Assembly (NCBI GenBank): GCA_963764365.1
Contig: CAVXSI010000020.1
Coordinates: 310,001-374,000 of the forward strand
DNA length: 64,000 bases
DNA from: VRUE01 sp963764365
GTDB lineage: Bacteria > Actinomycetota > Thermoleophilia > Solirubrobacterales > 70-9
Direction of reading: 5' to 3'
Below the pieces are notes generated by a model. That model worked only from the letters and a program-made list of their open reading frames with translations. It had not been told where the DNA came from and made no database searches. Positions 50,561 through 60,877 of this stretch are shown one piece after another. A program made the position numbers and the translations under genes. Within the stretch, counting starts at the first letter, position 1, and the number at the start of each line of letters is the position of its first letter.

Positions 50561-52498
50561 ATGCGCGACCCGCGCCCGTCGCTGCCGCTGCTTCTCGGCA
50601 TTGCGGTCGCGGTGCTGCTTGCGCTCGGCCACAGCGGCGAGATCCGCAGCCGCGCCGAGGCGGCGCTGGCGAAGGGGATGCCACCGCGGGAGGCGCAGCT
50701 CGCGCGCGGGTTCGTGCTCGGCGAGGACGAACAGATCGATGCCGTCACGGTCGAAGACTTCCGCCGCTCCGGGCTCGCGCACCTGCTCGCGGTCAGCGGC
50801 CAGAACGTCGCCCTGCTGGCGTTGCTGGCGATGCCGGTCCTGGCGGCGCTCGGCATCCCGCTCCGCACCCGGCTCGTCTGGGTGCTCGGGCTGATCGCCG
50901 TCTACGTGCCGCTGGCCGGCGCCGGCCCGTCGATCCAGCGGGCCGGGGTGATGGGGGCGCTGAGCATCGTCGCGACCCTGGCCGGGCGGCGCGGTTCGCG
51001 CCTGTTCATGCTCGTCTTCGCGGCCGTGGCGATGCTGGCGCTCGAGCCGGGGATCGCCGGCGACGTCGGCTGGCAGCTCAGCTTCGCCGCGGTGCTCGGG
51101 ATCCTGCTGCTGGCGTCGCCGCTGCGCGAGGCGATCGCGGCGCGGATCGGCGCCTCCGGCTGGCGCCGGGCGCTGGCCGAGGGCGCGGCGATGACGATCG
51201 CGGCGACCCTGGCGACGGCGCCGCTGTTCGCCTTCCACTTCGAAGCGATCTCGACCACCACCCTGTTCGCCAACCTGCTTGCCCTGCCGGCGGTGGCGCC
51301 GGCGATGTGGCTGGGGATGCTTGCCGCGGCCGGCGGCCAGATCCCCGGCTTCCCGGTGGGGGCGCTGAACGCGCTCGACGCGCCGCTGCTCGCCTACATC
51401 GCCCAGGTCGCCGCCTGGTGCGGTCGGCCGGGCTGGGCCTACGTCCACCTGCGAATCGGCATCGGCGGCCTCGCCGCCTCCTATGCGGCGATGGCCCTGG
51501 CGGTCCCGGCCGCGCTCCGCCTCGCTCGCATGCGGCGAATCGCAGCCCGTCGCCGCTCCGCCGAGCCCCCCGGGCTCCGCTGTGCCTTTGCACCGCGTGC
51601 CGGGGAGAAGGAACAGCGGCGCGGGCGGGGTTGGCGGCGTGGCGTGCCGGGACCGGCAATCGCCGCGCTTGCGCTCACGACGGTGCTGGGGCTCCTGGCC
51701 GTCGCCGCTGCCGGGATGGCGCTGCATGCGCCGGGCGGGGGAGCGGCTTCGGGCCCTCCCCCCGGACTGCGCGTCTCCGTCCTCGACATCGGCCAGGGCG
51801 ACGCGATCCTGCTGCAGCCGGCGAAGGCGCCTGCGATCCTCGTCGACGGCGGCCCGCCCGGCGATGGGCTCGCCGCGAAGCTCCGCGCCGCCGGCGTCGA
51901 CCGCCTCGGCGCCGCGGTCGTCACCCACGACCAGTCCGACCACGCCGGCGGGGTCCGCGAGCTGCTGGGGAGGATGCCGGTCGGCCGCCTCGGCTATGCC
52001 GTGCTGGGCAGGCCGACGCTGGCCGAGGCGCGCGCCGCCGGGGCCGCACCGCTGCGGCTCGCGCGAGGCAGCGAGCTGCGCAGCGGCCGCCTCCGGCTCG
52101 ACGTCCTCTGGCCGCCGCCCGAGCTGCTCGGCGAGCCGCGCCCCGGTGACGACCCGAATCGCCTGGCGCTGGTGATGCTCGCCCGCTGGCGGCGCTTCCG
52201 GATGCTGCTGACCGCCGACGCCGAGGCCGAATCGACGCCGGTCGTGCCCGGACCGATCGACGTCCTCAAGGTCGCCCACCACGGCAGTGACGACGCCGGC
52301 CTCGGCGACCTGCTCGACCGCAGCCGGCCGAAGCTGGCGGTGATCTCGGTCGGCGCCGGCAACCCGTTCGGCCATCCGACCCCGGGAACGCTGGCGACCC
52401 TCGCGGCCCGCGGCGTTCCCGTCCTCCGCACCGACCTCGCCGGCACGGTCTCCCTCGATGTCGGCCGGGGCGGATTCCGGGTCGGGACCGATCGCTGA
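50561..52498 (+). CDS. comEC: DNA internalization protein ComEC
   Basis: The 645-residue protein has the Competence membrane domain (LAHLLAVSGQNVALLALLAM, about eight helices) and a C-terminal metallo-beta-lactamase-like domain (VSVLDIGQGDAILLQ, VVTHDQSDHAGGVREL, LKVAHHGSDDAGLGDLL). The N-terminal OB-containing domain usual in Bacillus ComEC is shortened. A basic linker (about residues 322-365) joins the two. It forms the channel for single-stranded DNA in natural transformation. With comEA it suggests transformability. Confidence 0.93.
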   Translation: MRDPRPSLPLLLGIAVAVLLALGHSGEIRSRAEAALAKGMPPREAQLARGFVLGEDEQIDAVTVEDFRRSGLAHLLAVSGQNVALLALLAMPVLAALGIPLRTRLVWVLGLIAVYVPLAGAGPSIQRAGVMGALSIVATLAGRRGSRLFMLVFAAVAMLALEPGIAGDVGWQLSFAAVLGILLLASPLREAIAARIGASGWRRALAEGAAMTIAATLATAPLFAFHFEAISTTTLFANLLALPAVAPAMWLGMLAAAGGQIPGFPVGALNALDAPLLAYIAQVAAWCGRPGWAYVHLRIGIGGLAASYAAMALAVPAALRLARMRRIAARRRSAEPPGLRCAFAPRAGEKEQRRGRGWRRGVPGPAIAALALTTVLGLLAVAAAGMALHAPGGGAASGPPPGLRVSVLDIGQGDAILLQPAKAPAILVDGGPPGDGLAAKLRAAGVDRLGAAVVTHDQSDHAGGVRELLGRMPVGRLGYAVLGRPTLAEARAAGAAPLRLARGSELRSGRLRLDVLWPPPELLGEPRPGDDPNRLALVMLARWRRFRMLLTADAEAESTPVVPGPIDVLKVAHHGSDDAGLGDLLDRSRPKLAVISVGAGNPFGHPTPGTLATLAARGVPVLRTDLAGTVSLDVGRGGFRVGTDR

Positions 52499-52586
52499 GC
52501 CGCTTCGGCACGTCCCGACCTGCCGGGCGCGTCATCCAGGCGTGCCTGGTCGTGGAATCGACCATCCAGGACACTAGACTCGGCCG

Positions 52587-53558
52587 ATGGCCGAGATGCG
52601 CCCGCTCTACCTGATCGCCGGCACCGACGGGGCGAAGATCGACGCCACCCGGGCACGGCTGCGGGCGCGGGCCGAGCGCGACGGCGGCGCCGCCTCGCTC
52701 GAGGTGTTCGAAGCGGGGGAGGGGCGCGGAGCGCCCGACCACGAGGCGCTGCTGGCGGCGATCCCGGCGATGTCGCTGACCGAGTCGCGCCGCTACCTGC
52801 TCGTCGACGGGGTCGAGCGCTGGCGCGACAAGCAGCTCGACGCTGTCGCGGCGGCCCTGGCAGGGCTGCCGCCCGACCTCTCCGTCGTCCTGATCGCCCG
52901 CGCCAAGGCGCCGGCGAAGCTGAAGAAGGCCGTCGCGGCGGCGCAGGGGGAGATCCACGAGTTCGAGGCGCCGAAGGCCCGCGACATGCCCCGGGTCCTT
53001 GTCGCCGAAGCGCAGCGGCTCGGCTTCCGCCTCGACCCCGCGGCGGCACGGATGCTGGTCGAGCGGATGGGGGCGAACCCGGGGCGGCTGCGACGCGAGC
53101 TGGAGCGCCTCGCGTTATGGGCGGGGGACGGGGGCGAGGTCTCCGCCGCCGACCTCGACGCGATGGTCGCCGACACCTCAGAGGCGGCCGTCTGGGCGCT
53201 CTCCGATGCGCTGCTCGAACGCGACCCGGCGAAGGCGCTGGGGATCGGCGAGCGGCTGATCTCCCAGGGCGAGAACGTCACCGGCCTGATCTACGGCCTC
53301 GCCTCGCGGCTGCGCAAGGCGTGCGCGGCGGCGACCCAGCTCGAACGGGGCGTGCCCCCGAAGCAGGTCGAGTCGAGCCTCGGCATGCACCCCTACGCGG
53401 CCAGGCAGCTGGTCGGCCGACTTGGAAAGACGGACCTCGAGTCACTGCAAGAGGCCACGGTCGCTATCGCCGATCTAGAGGTCTGGTGCCGGGGGGGAGC
53501 CGACTATGGGGATGACTTGGCCTTGACGCTCTCACTTCTCAAGGTCGCGGGCTCATAG
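52587..53558 (+). CDS. holA: DNA polymerase III subunit delta
   Basis: The 323-residue protein is the clamp-loader delta subunit: RPLYLIAGTDGAKIDATRAR at the front, the AAA-like fold without Walker motifs, and the C-terminal collar helices (VWALSDALLERDPAKALGIG, ENVTGLIYGLASRLRKACAA). HolA opens the sliding clamp. comEA-comEC-holA-rpsT is a widely conserved order. A CGAGTG/CACTCG inverted repeat near 53585 may end its transcript. Confidence 0.93.
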   Translation: MAEMRPLYLIAGTDGAKIDATRARLRARAERDGGAASLEVFEAGEGRGAPDHEALLAAIPAMSLTESRRYLLVDGVERWRDKQLDAVAAALAGLPPDLSVVLIARAKAPAKLKKAVAAAQGEIHEFEAPKARDMPRVLVAEAQRLGFRLDPAAARMLVERMGANPGRLRRELERLALWAGDGGEVSAADLDAMVADTSEAAVWALSDALLERDPAKALGIGERLISQGENVTGLIYGLASRLRKACAAATQLERGVPPKQVESSLGMHPYAARQLVGRLGKTDLESLQEATVAIADLEVWCRGGADYGDDLALTLSLLKVAGS

Positions 53559-53650
53559 GGCGCGAAAACCAAGCAGATCAAGGACGAGTGAGGGAGTGTG
53601 CTCCGCACTCGACCGAACGAGGACGCCGAAATGCGCCGGCTTGCAGCGTC

Positions 53651-53908
53651 CTATGAACTGGCGAGCCGGGCGGCTTTGGACTTCTTGCGAGCGCCGGTGT
53701 TCTTATGCATCGCGCCCTTCTGGATCGCCTTGTCGATCCGCGAGACGAGCTCCTTGTGCTCAGCCTCGATCGCCGCCGCGTCGCCGCCCTCGACGGCGCT
53801 TTCGAGCCGGCGGAAGTAGGTCTTGACGGTGCTGGTCAGCAACCGGTTCTCGATCCGCTCGCGCTCGCTGCGTAGGATCCGCTTCTTCTGTGAGGCTATG
53901 TTGGCCAT
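53651..53908 (-). CDS. rpsT: 30S ribosomal protein S20 (bS20)
   Basis: The 85-residue protein reads MANIASQKKRILRSERERIE and AIQKGAMHKNTGARKKSKAA, the bS20 pattern including the basic C-terminal helix. It binds 16S rRNA. It is the lone minus-strand gene between holA and murJ, the common arrangement next to holA. Confidence 0.96.
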   Translation of the reverse strand: MANIASQKKRILRSERERIENRLLTSTVKTYFRRLESAVEGGDAAAIEAEHKELVSRIDKAIQKGAMHKNTGARKKSKAARLASS

Positions 53909-53975
53909 GAGTCATGTGCCTGAAGCGGCCGAGCCGGCTCCGGGCGGCCGCCGACTATAGCGACTGAGAACCAGC

Positions 53976-55655
53976 TTGGAGACGCCCACGGCACCTGACA
54001 GACCGGATCCGGAGCAGGCGGCGGTCGCCTCCGACGCGGCGCTGCGCCGTGCCGAGGCCTTCGATCCGAGCGAGGAAAGCTCGGGCGACCCGGCGCCCGG
54101 CAAGCAGGCCGGGCGGATCGCCCGCTCGACCGCGTTCTTCTCGGTCGCCACCGCCGCCTCGCGGATCGCCGGCCTCGGCCGCGAGATCGTCGCCGCCGGC
54201 TACTACGGGGTCAACGGCCCGATGTCGGCCTTCACGATCGCCTTCCAGGTGCCGAACCTGGTCCGCGCCCTGTTCGCCGACGCGGCCCTGCAGCCGGCCT
54301 TCGTGCCGATCTTCACCGAACAGCTGGAGAAGAAGAACTACCGCGAGGCCTTCCGGCTCGCCTCGACCCTGCTGCTGCTCGTCACCCTCGTGCTCGGCGC
54401 GATCACCGCCTTCTTCGTCCTCCTCGCGCCGGTGATCATGCCGCTGTTCGCGCCGGGCTTCGAAGGCGAGATCCTCGACCTCACCGTCACCCTCTCGCAG
54501 GTCCTCTTCCCGATCCTGATCCTGCTCGGGCTGAGCGGCGTCGTCGTCGGCATCCTCAACAGCTACGACCGCTTCGGCGCCTTCGCGATCTCGCCCCTGT
54601 TCTGGAACCTGACGATCATCGCCGTCGTCGTCCTGCTGATCCCGGCATTCCACGGGCAGGACCGGATCTACGCCTACGCGATCGCGATCCTCGTCGGCAC
54701 CCTGGTGCAGCTGCTGATTCCCACCTGGGACCTGCGCAACACCCCGTTCAAGTTCGAATGGAGCTTCGAGTGGCGCAACCGCGACGTGCGCCGCGTCCTG
54801 TTGCTGATGCTGCCGGTCACGATCAGCCTCGGCCTGATCAACTTCAACCTGCTGATCAACAGCCTCTTCGGGAGCCTGGTCAGCGACCAGGCGCCGGCGG
54901 CGATCGACAAGGCGTTCCGCATCTACCAGCTGCCCCAGGGCGTCTTCTCGGTCGCGATAGCCACCGTCCTCTTCCCGACCCTGGCCCGCTTCGCCGCCCG
55001 CGGCGAGCACGACAACCTGCGGGCGACGATGGCCAACGGGATGCGCCAGATCCTCTTCGTCCTGGTGCCGGCGGCGGCTGCGGTGCTGGTCCTCTCGGTG
55101 CCGATGATCCGGCTCGTCTACCAGCGCGGCGAGTTCACCCCCGAGCAGACGACGCTGGTCGCCACCGCCCTCTTCTGGTTCGCCTTCTCGCTGCCGACCA
55201 ACGGCCTCTACCTGCTGCAGACGCGGACCTTCTTCAGCCTCCAGCGCCCCTGGCAGGCGACCGGCCTGGCCGCGCTCGACCTGGTCGTCTCGGCCCTCGC
55301 GGCGTTCGCCCTCTACAAGCCCTTCGGCACCGGTGGCATCGTCGCCGGCACCGGCATCGGCACGACCGCCGCCGTGGTCGCCCAGGCGATCGTCCTCCGG
55401 CACGAGTTCGGCGGCCTCGAGCTGCGGCGCCTGTTCTCCACCGGCCTGCGCATAACCATCGCCGCCGCGGCTCTCGCCGCCGTCTCCTACGGGATCTGGG
55501 ACGCGCTCGACTCGGCCCTCGGTCGCGGCCTGGCCGGCCAGGCCGTCTCGCTCGGCGCCGGCCTGGCGCTGGGCGGGGTCGTCTACGTCGGGGTCGCCAA
55601 GCTGCTCCGAGTGGCCGAGCTCGAGCAAGTGATGCGCTTGCTCCGGCGCGGCTAG
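53976..55655 (+). CDS. murJ: Lipid II flippase MurJ
   Basis: The 559-residue protein has fourteen or so membrane helices and the MviN/MurJ signature GRIARSTAFFSVATAASRIA then GPMSAFTIAFQVPNLVRALF and ADAALQPAFVPIFTEQLEKK. It moves lipid II across the membrane for wall synthesis. The first about 45 residues are polar. The TTG start is uncertain; the core begins at about residue 44. The next gene starts 3 bp after the stop. Confidence 0.92.
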   Translation: METPTAPDRPDPEQAAVASDAALRRAEAFDPSEESSGDPAPGKQAGRIARSTAFFSVATAASRIAGLGREIVAAGYYGVNGPMSAFTIAFQVPNLVRALFADAALQPAFVPIFTEQLEKKNYREAFRLASTLLLLVTLVLGAITAFFVLLAPVIMPLFAPGFEGEILDLTVTLSQVLFPILILLGLSGVVVGILNSYDRFGAFAISPLFWNLTIIAVVVLLIPAFHGQDRIYAYAIAILVGTLVQLLIPTWDLRNTPFKFEWSFEWRNRDVRRVLLLMLPVTISLGLINFNLLINSLFGSLVSDQAPAAIDKAFRIYQLPQGVFSVAIATVLFPTLARFAARGEHDNLRATMANGMRQILFVLVPAAAAVLVLSVPMIRLVYQRGEFTPEQTTLVATALFWFAFSLPTNGLYLLQTRTFFSLQRPWQATGLAALDLVVSALAAFALYKPFGTGGIVAGTGIGTTAAVVAQAIVLRHEFGGLELRRLFSTGLRITIAAAALAAVSYGIWDALDSALGRGLAGQAVSLGAGLALGGVVYVGVAKLLRVAELEQVMRLLRRG

Positions 55656-55658
55656 CGC

Positions 55659-58073
55659 ATGCTCGACCCGCCGCGCTACCTGCTGGGGGTCGCCGAGATC
55701 CTCCTGCTCGCCGGCTCCGCCGGGCTGGGAGCGCACTCGCTGCGGGCGCGGCTGCTGCCCGGCTGGTCGGGGCCGCCGGCCTGGCTCGCGACGGGTGTCG
55801 TCGCCTTGGCTCTGTTGATCTGGACGGCGGAGGTTCTCGGGAGCTTTGGGTTGTTCGCGGCGGGGGCGTATCTCGCCGGCGTTGCGGTTGTCGGCGCGGG
55901 ACTTTGGCTTGGGTTGGGGGGAGGCGGAGGGGGTCCCTCCCGCTTGCTGGGTTTTTCGCCTCGCGCGTCGCGTCTCTCGCCGAGTCGTCTGTGCGAAAAA
56001 CAGGACGCCGCTGCGCGGGAGGGACCCCCTCCGCCTCCCGACGCCACGCTCGGCAGGAACGCCACAAACGGCGATGCGCCGATCGCCTGGTGGGCAACGG
56101 CTGTCGCGGTGGCGATCGCGGTGGTCGCGGTCGTTCATTTCGCCGTCGACGTGCGGGGGAAGCTGCTGACGGGGATGACCGGGTTCGATTCGACCTGGTA
56201 CCACGGGCCGTTCGCAGCCGGGTTCTTCCAGAGCGGGAACACCTGGGACCTGCACTTCATCGCGCCGCAGTTCCTGGCCTGGTTCTACCCGGCGAACGCG
56301 GAAGTGTTCCCGGCCGCGGGGATGCTGGCGTTCGGGCGGGACGTGCTGTCGCCGCTGGTGAATCTCGGCTGGTTCCTCGGGTGCTTGCTTGCTTTGTGGT
56401 GCATCGGTCGGCCGTATCGGGTGGCGCCTTGGTCGCTTGCGCTCGGGGCGATTGCGTTGAGCCTGCCGGTGCTCTCCGATCAGGCGGGGGAAGCACGCAA
56501 CGACATCGTCGGCATCTTCTTCCTGCTCGCTGCCGTCGCGATCGCGCTCAAGCGCGCGGACGCCTCCGGCCTTGATGACGGTCCCAGCCCCGGCAATCCC
56601 TCGCGTGGTCGACCTTTCGACCGCATAGCGGGCAAAAAGTCAACCGCGGTCGGGGTGCCGGCGATCTCGGGGCTCGCTGCGGGCCTGGCGGCCGGCACGA
56701 AGCTCAACTTTCTCCTACCCGCTGCTGTTCTCGTGCTGGGGTTACCGCTGCTCGCGCCTGCCGGCCGGCGCTTGCGAGCCCTGGCCGCGACCGTGCTCGC
56801 CGCGCTGGCCGGCGGCGGCTACTGGTACCTGCGCAACCTCGTCCACACCGGCAATCCGCTGCCCTGGTTCGATCGCCTCGGCCCGATCTCGCTGCCGGCG
56901 CCCGTACAGGCGCTGGGAGGCCGCGAAGGGCACAGCGTGCTCGGCTACCTGACCGACGGCGGCGTCTGGTCGGGCTGGTTCCTGCCGGGGCTCCATCACG
57001 GCCTGACGATCCTCTGGCCGCTGCTGGGCGGCCTCGCCCTGGCGGGGCTCGCCCTGGCCGTCTCTGCGGGCCTGCGCCGCTTCGGGCGCGCCGCCACCGA
57101 GTCCGCGGCTGGCGCAGCCGAGCCGACCGGGAGGCTGTCTCAAAGCGCCCCGCGCCCCTCTGGCGGCGGCCAGAGCCTCGACGGGGATTGGGTCCTCGCC
57201 GTCGCCGCGGCCACCGCGCTCGCCGCGGCGCTCGCCTGGCTGATCGCGCCGACCTCGGCCTCCGGACCGGTCGGGATGCCGCGCGGCTTCGAATCGGGGC
57301 TGCGGTACCTGGCGCCGGCGCTGATCCTTGGGCTGGCGCTGCTGCCGGCAACCCCTGCGCTTCGAAAGCGGCTACCGGGACGAACAGCGGCAGGTGAAGG
57401 GGGAGACCGGGGCGAGCCGCCCGCTGCGGACTGCGAGCGCGGTGCGCGGGCCGCGGCCGGCCGCGAGCCCGCGGGTTCGCGAATCTCTGGTTCGGAGGGG
57501 GCGGCGGGGGCCGGCTCGCGGATATCTCGTCCGGACGGGACGTCTGGGGTGGGCTCGCCGATCTCTCGTCCGGACCGGCGATCGACCGGAATGCGGCCCT
57601 CTCCGCGCGCGCTCGTCGCGGCGGCCGTCGTGCTTCTGGCAATCGCAATCGGCTACCCGGTCCAGCGCCACTACCTGCGGGACCGCTACGCCGACCCGAC
57701 CTTCGCCGCCCCGGGCCTCGACGCCGCCTTCAGCTGGGCCAACTCGATCTCCGACGCCCGCATAGCCACCACCGGCACCCGCCAGTACCCCCTCTACGGC
57801 CGCGACCTCTCCAACCATGTCCAGTACGTCGGCGTCCACACCCCCCACGGCGGCTTCATAGCCCCCACCACCTGCCGCCAATGGCGCACCCTTCTCGACG
57901 AAGGCCACTACGAATACGTGGTAGCCACCCGCGACCGCGTAGAACCCGGCAAGCCCCCGTACCCCCCAGCGGCCCGCTGGACGGCCGGCCCATGGGCAGA
58001 GCCCGTCCTAAGCAAGCCCCCGACCAAGGTCTTCAAGCTCAAAGCCCCCCCGGACCCATCGGCCTGCCCCTGA
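55659..58073 (+). CDS. Polytopic membrane protein, GT-C glycosyltransferase-like, with element insertions
   Basis: The 804-residue protein has about a dozen membrane helices and a short early acidic loop region around GMTGFDSTWYHGPFAAGFFQ, a layout seen in ArnT/PMT-like GT-C enzymes. The family is not certain. Three stretches look foreign: residues about 87-127, encoded by a type A hairpin element; about 317-329, encoded by a short ATA-loop hairpin; and three 13-residue tandem repeats at 606-644 (GSRISRPDGTSGV-like). All fall in predicted extramembrane loops and keep the frame open. It may glycosylate lipid-linked substrates next to MurJ, but that is conjecture. Confidence 0.75.
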   Translation: MLDPPRYLLGVAEILLLAGSAGLGAHSLRARLLPGWSGPPAWLATGVVALALLIWTAEVLGSFGLFAAGAYLAGVAVVGAGLWLGLGGGGGGPSRLLGFSPRASRLSPSRLCEKQDAAAREGPPPPPDATLGRNATNGDAPIAWWATAVAVAIAVVAVVHFAVDVRGKLLTGMTGFDSTWYHGPFAAGFFQSGNTWDLHFIAPQFLAWFYPANAEVFPAAGMLAFGRDVLSPLVNLGWFLGCLLALWCIGRPYRVAPWSLALGAIALSLPVLSDQAGEARNDIVGIFFLLAAVAIALKRADASGLDDGPSPGNPSRGRPFDRIAGKKSTAVGVPAISGLAAGLAAGTKLNFLLPAAVLVLGLPLLAPAGRRLRALAATVLAALAGGGYWYLRNLVHTGNPLPWFDRLGPISLPAPVQALGGREGHSVLGYLTDGGVWSGWFLPGLHHGLTILWPLLGGLALAGLALAVSAGLRRFGRAATESAAGAAEPTGRLSQSAPRPSGGGQSLDGDWVLAVAAATALAAALAWLIAPTSASGPVGMPRGFESGLRYLAPALILGLALLPATPALRKRLPGRTAAGEGGDRGEPPAADCERGARAAAGREPAGSRISGSEGAAGAGSRISRPDGTSGVGSPISRPDRRSTGMRPSPRALVAAAVVLLAIAIGYPVQRHYLRDRYADPTFAAPGLDAAFSWANSISDARIATTGTRQYPLYGRDLSNHVQYVGVHTPHGGFIAPTTCRQWRTLLDEGHYEYVVATRDRVEPGKPPYPPAARWTAGPWAEPVLSKPPTKVFKLKAPPDPSACP
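55919..56039 (+). repeat. Large hairpin element, type A copy 5, inside a coding region
   Basis: Left GGGAGGCGGAGGGGGTCCCT... and right ...AGGGACCCCCTCCGCCTCCC are perfectly complementary over 25 bp; the inner stem is TTTTTCGC/GCGAAAAA. It is translated in frame as PSRLLGFSPRASRLSPSRLC and EKQDAAAREG within the membrane protein at 55659-58073. Confidence 0.9.
56607..56645. repeat. Short hairpin with ATA loop inside a coding region, copy 4
   Basis: GGTCGACCTTTCGACCGC, loop ATA, GCGGGCAAAAAGTCAACC; 14 of 18 arm positions pair. It is read in frame as RGRPFDRIAGKKSTA in the same membrane protein. Confidence 0.6.
57474..57590 (+). repeat. Three tandem 39-bp units inside a coding region
   Basis: Three consecutive 39-bp units encode GSRISGSEGAAGA, GSRISRPDGTSGV and GSPISRPDRRSTG. 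They lie in frame in a hydrophilic loop of the membrane protein at 55659-58073. The units diverge from one another at several bases, so the array is not brand new. Confidence 0.75.
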
Positions 58074-58077
58074 GCAC

Positions 58078-58114
58078 TGACGACTTACTCTCGCTATACG
58101 AGAACAAGTCGTCA
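58078..58114. repeat. Short hairpin, CTATA loop, copy 5 (after the membrane-protein gene)
   Basis: TGACGACTTACTCTCG, loop CTATA, CGAGAACAAGTCGTCA; 14 of 16 arm positions pair. It begins 4 nt after the stop of the membrane-protein gene. A smaller hairpin (TCAGCG-TGAAC-CGCTGA) follows at about 58123-58139. Confidence 0.75.
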
Positions 58115-58149
58115 GAGGGGCTTTCAGCGTGAACCGCTGACGCTTCTCT

Positions 58150-58280
58150 GCGGGTGGTTTCGGGGTGGGGTGCCCTTCGCCGCCCGAAGGCTGCGGAGGG
58201 CGAGGCTTCGTCCCGCCCCGCGCGATGTCCCTCCGCCCGGAGCAGCGCGTAGGGCACCCCACCCCGGCGACAGGACCCGC
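58150..58280 (+). repeat. Large hairpin element, type C (upstream of lepA)
   Basis: GCGGGT and CGGGGTGGGGTGCCCT on the left pair with AGGGCACCCCACCCCGG and ACCCGC on the right, separated by an unequal bulge. The inner part (GTCCCTCCGCCCGGAGCAG) differs from types A and B. The 346-bp gene-free stretch 58074-58419 is almost entirely hairpin-forming. Confidence 0.7.
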
Positions 58281-58289
58281 AGCCCGGAG

Positions 58290-58356
58290 CCTCGTCCCTC
58301 CGCCCGGAGCAGATCGCAGCGCCAAGAGGGCACCCCCACCCGACGACAGGACCCGC
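58290..58356 (+). repeat. Extra right half of a type C hairpin element
   Basis: CTCGTCCCTCCGCCCGGAGC, AGAGGGCACCCCC and GACGACAGGACCCGC repeat the right half of the element at 58150-58280 in direct orientation. No new left half accompanies it. Confidence 0.65.
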
Positions 58357-58419
58357 GGGCACGGCGCCAGGTCCCTCACCGACGAGATCCGCCCCCCGAG
58401 CGCCATACTCCCCTCGCCG

Positions 58420-60213
<1,794 letters not shown>

Positions 60214-60221
60214 CGGGGGAG

Positions 60222-60343
60222 GGAGGGAGGTGGGGTGTCCCTCCGCCTTGCTGGGTTTTTCGCCGGACGCGCCGACTCTCTCGCCGAGTGGTCTGTGCGA
60301 AAAACGGACGCCGCTGCGTCGGAGGGACACCCCACCTCCCTCC
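60222..60343 (+). repeat. Large hairpin element, type A copy 6 (after lepA)
   Basis: GGAGGGAGGTGGGGTGTCCC (left) and GGGACACCCCACCTCCCTCC (right) pair over 23 bp without mismatch. The inner stem TTTTTCGC/GCGAAAAA and the constants CGCCTTGCTGGG and CGGACGCCGCTGCG are present. It starts 9 nt after the lepA stop. Confidence 0.9.
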
Positions 60344-60435
60344 TCGGACAGTCCCACCGCTTCGAAGGCAAAAGCCGGAGAATCTGCGCCAGCCTCGCGA
60401 CCGCTGCACGTGAGCGTGTTTAGAATCCCGCCGCC

Positions 60436-60876
60436 ATGACGCTGAAGACGGAAGCTGTAGGCAAGGAATGGCCCGCCACGACGTATGAGGTGGGCAAGGA
60501 GAAGATCGGGGAGTACGCGCGGGTCATCGGCGCGGAGAACCCGGTGCACTTCGACCGCGAGGCGGCGAAGGCGGCCGGCTACCGCGACGTCGTCGCGCCG
60601 CCGATGTTCTGCGTCGTCTACTCCGCACCGGCGCTGGGGCCGGCGATGTTCGACCCCGAGGTCGGGATGAACTTCGCCGCGATGGTCCACGGCGGCCAGG
60701 AGTTCGCCTGGGGCGAGCCGGCCTGCTCGGGCGACGAGATCACCACCACCGCCAGGTGCCTGGAGATCTACGAGAAGGACGGCAAGGGCTTCTACGTCTT
60801 CGAGACCGTTTCGACCAACCAGGACGGCGCCGAGGTCGTGCGTGGCACCTGGACCAACATCGTCAGGGGGGTGTGA
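60436..60876 (+). CDS. FAS1-type dehydratase/hotdog protein, HadA-like
   Basis: The 146-residue protein matches the N-terminal MaoC-like dehydratase family (HadA/HadC): YEVGKEKIGEYARVIGAENP, VHFDREAAKAAGYRDVVAPP and MVHGGQEFAWGEPACSGDEI. This subunit type lacks the catalytic Asp-His pair and pairs with a catalytic HadB-like subunit, which follows one base after its stop. In mycobacteria HadAB dehydrates 3-hydroxyacyl-ACP in FAS-II. Confidence 0.88.
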   Translation: MTLKTEAVGKEWPATTYEVGKEKIGEYARVIGAENPVHFDREAAKAAGYRDVVAPPMFCVVYSAPALGPAMFDPEVGMNFAAMVHGGQEFAWGEPACSGDEITTTARCLEIYEKDGKGFYVFETVSTNQDGAEVVRGTWTNIVRGV

Positions 60877-60877
60877 G

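Noticed and set aside
51530..51650. Basic linker of comEC considered as another hairpin-element insertion
   Set aside because: Only partial pairing (CCCCGG/CCGGGG, GTGC-CTTT-GCAC) is visible and linkers at this place vary naturally between ComEC proteins.
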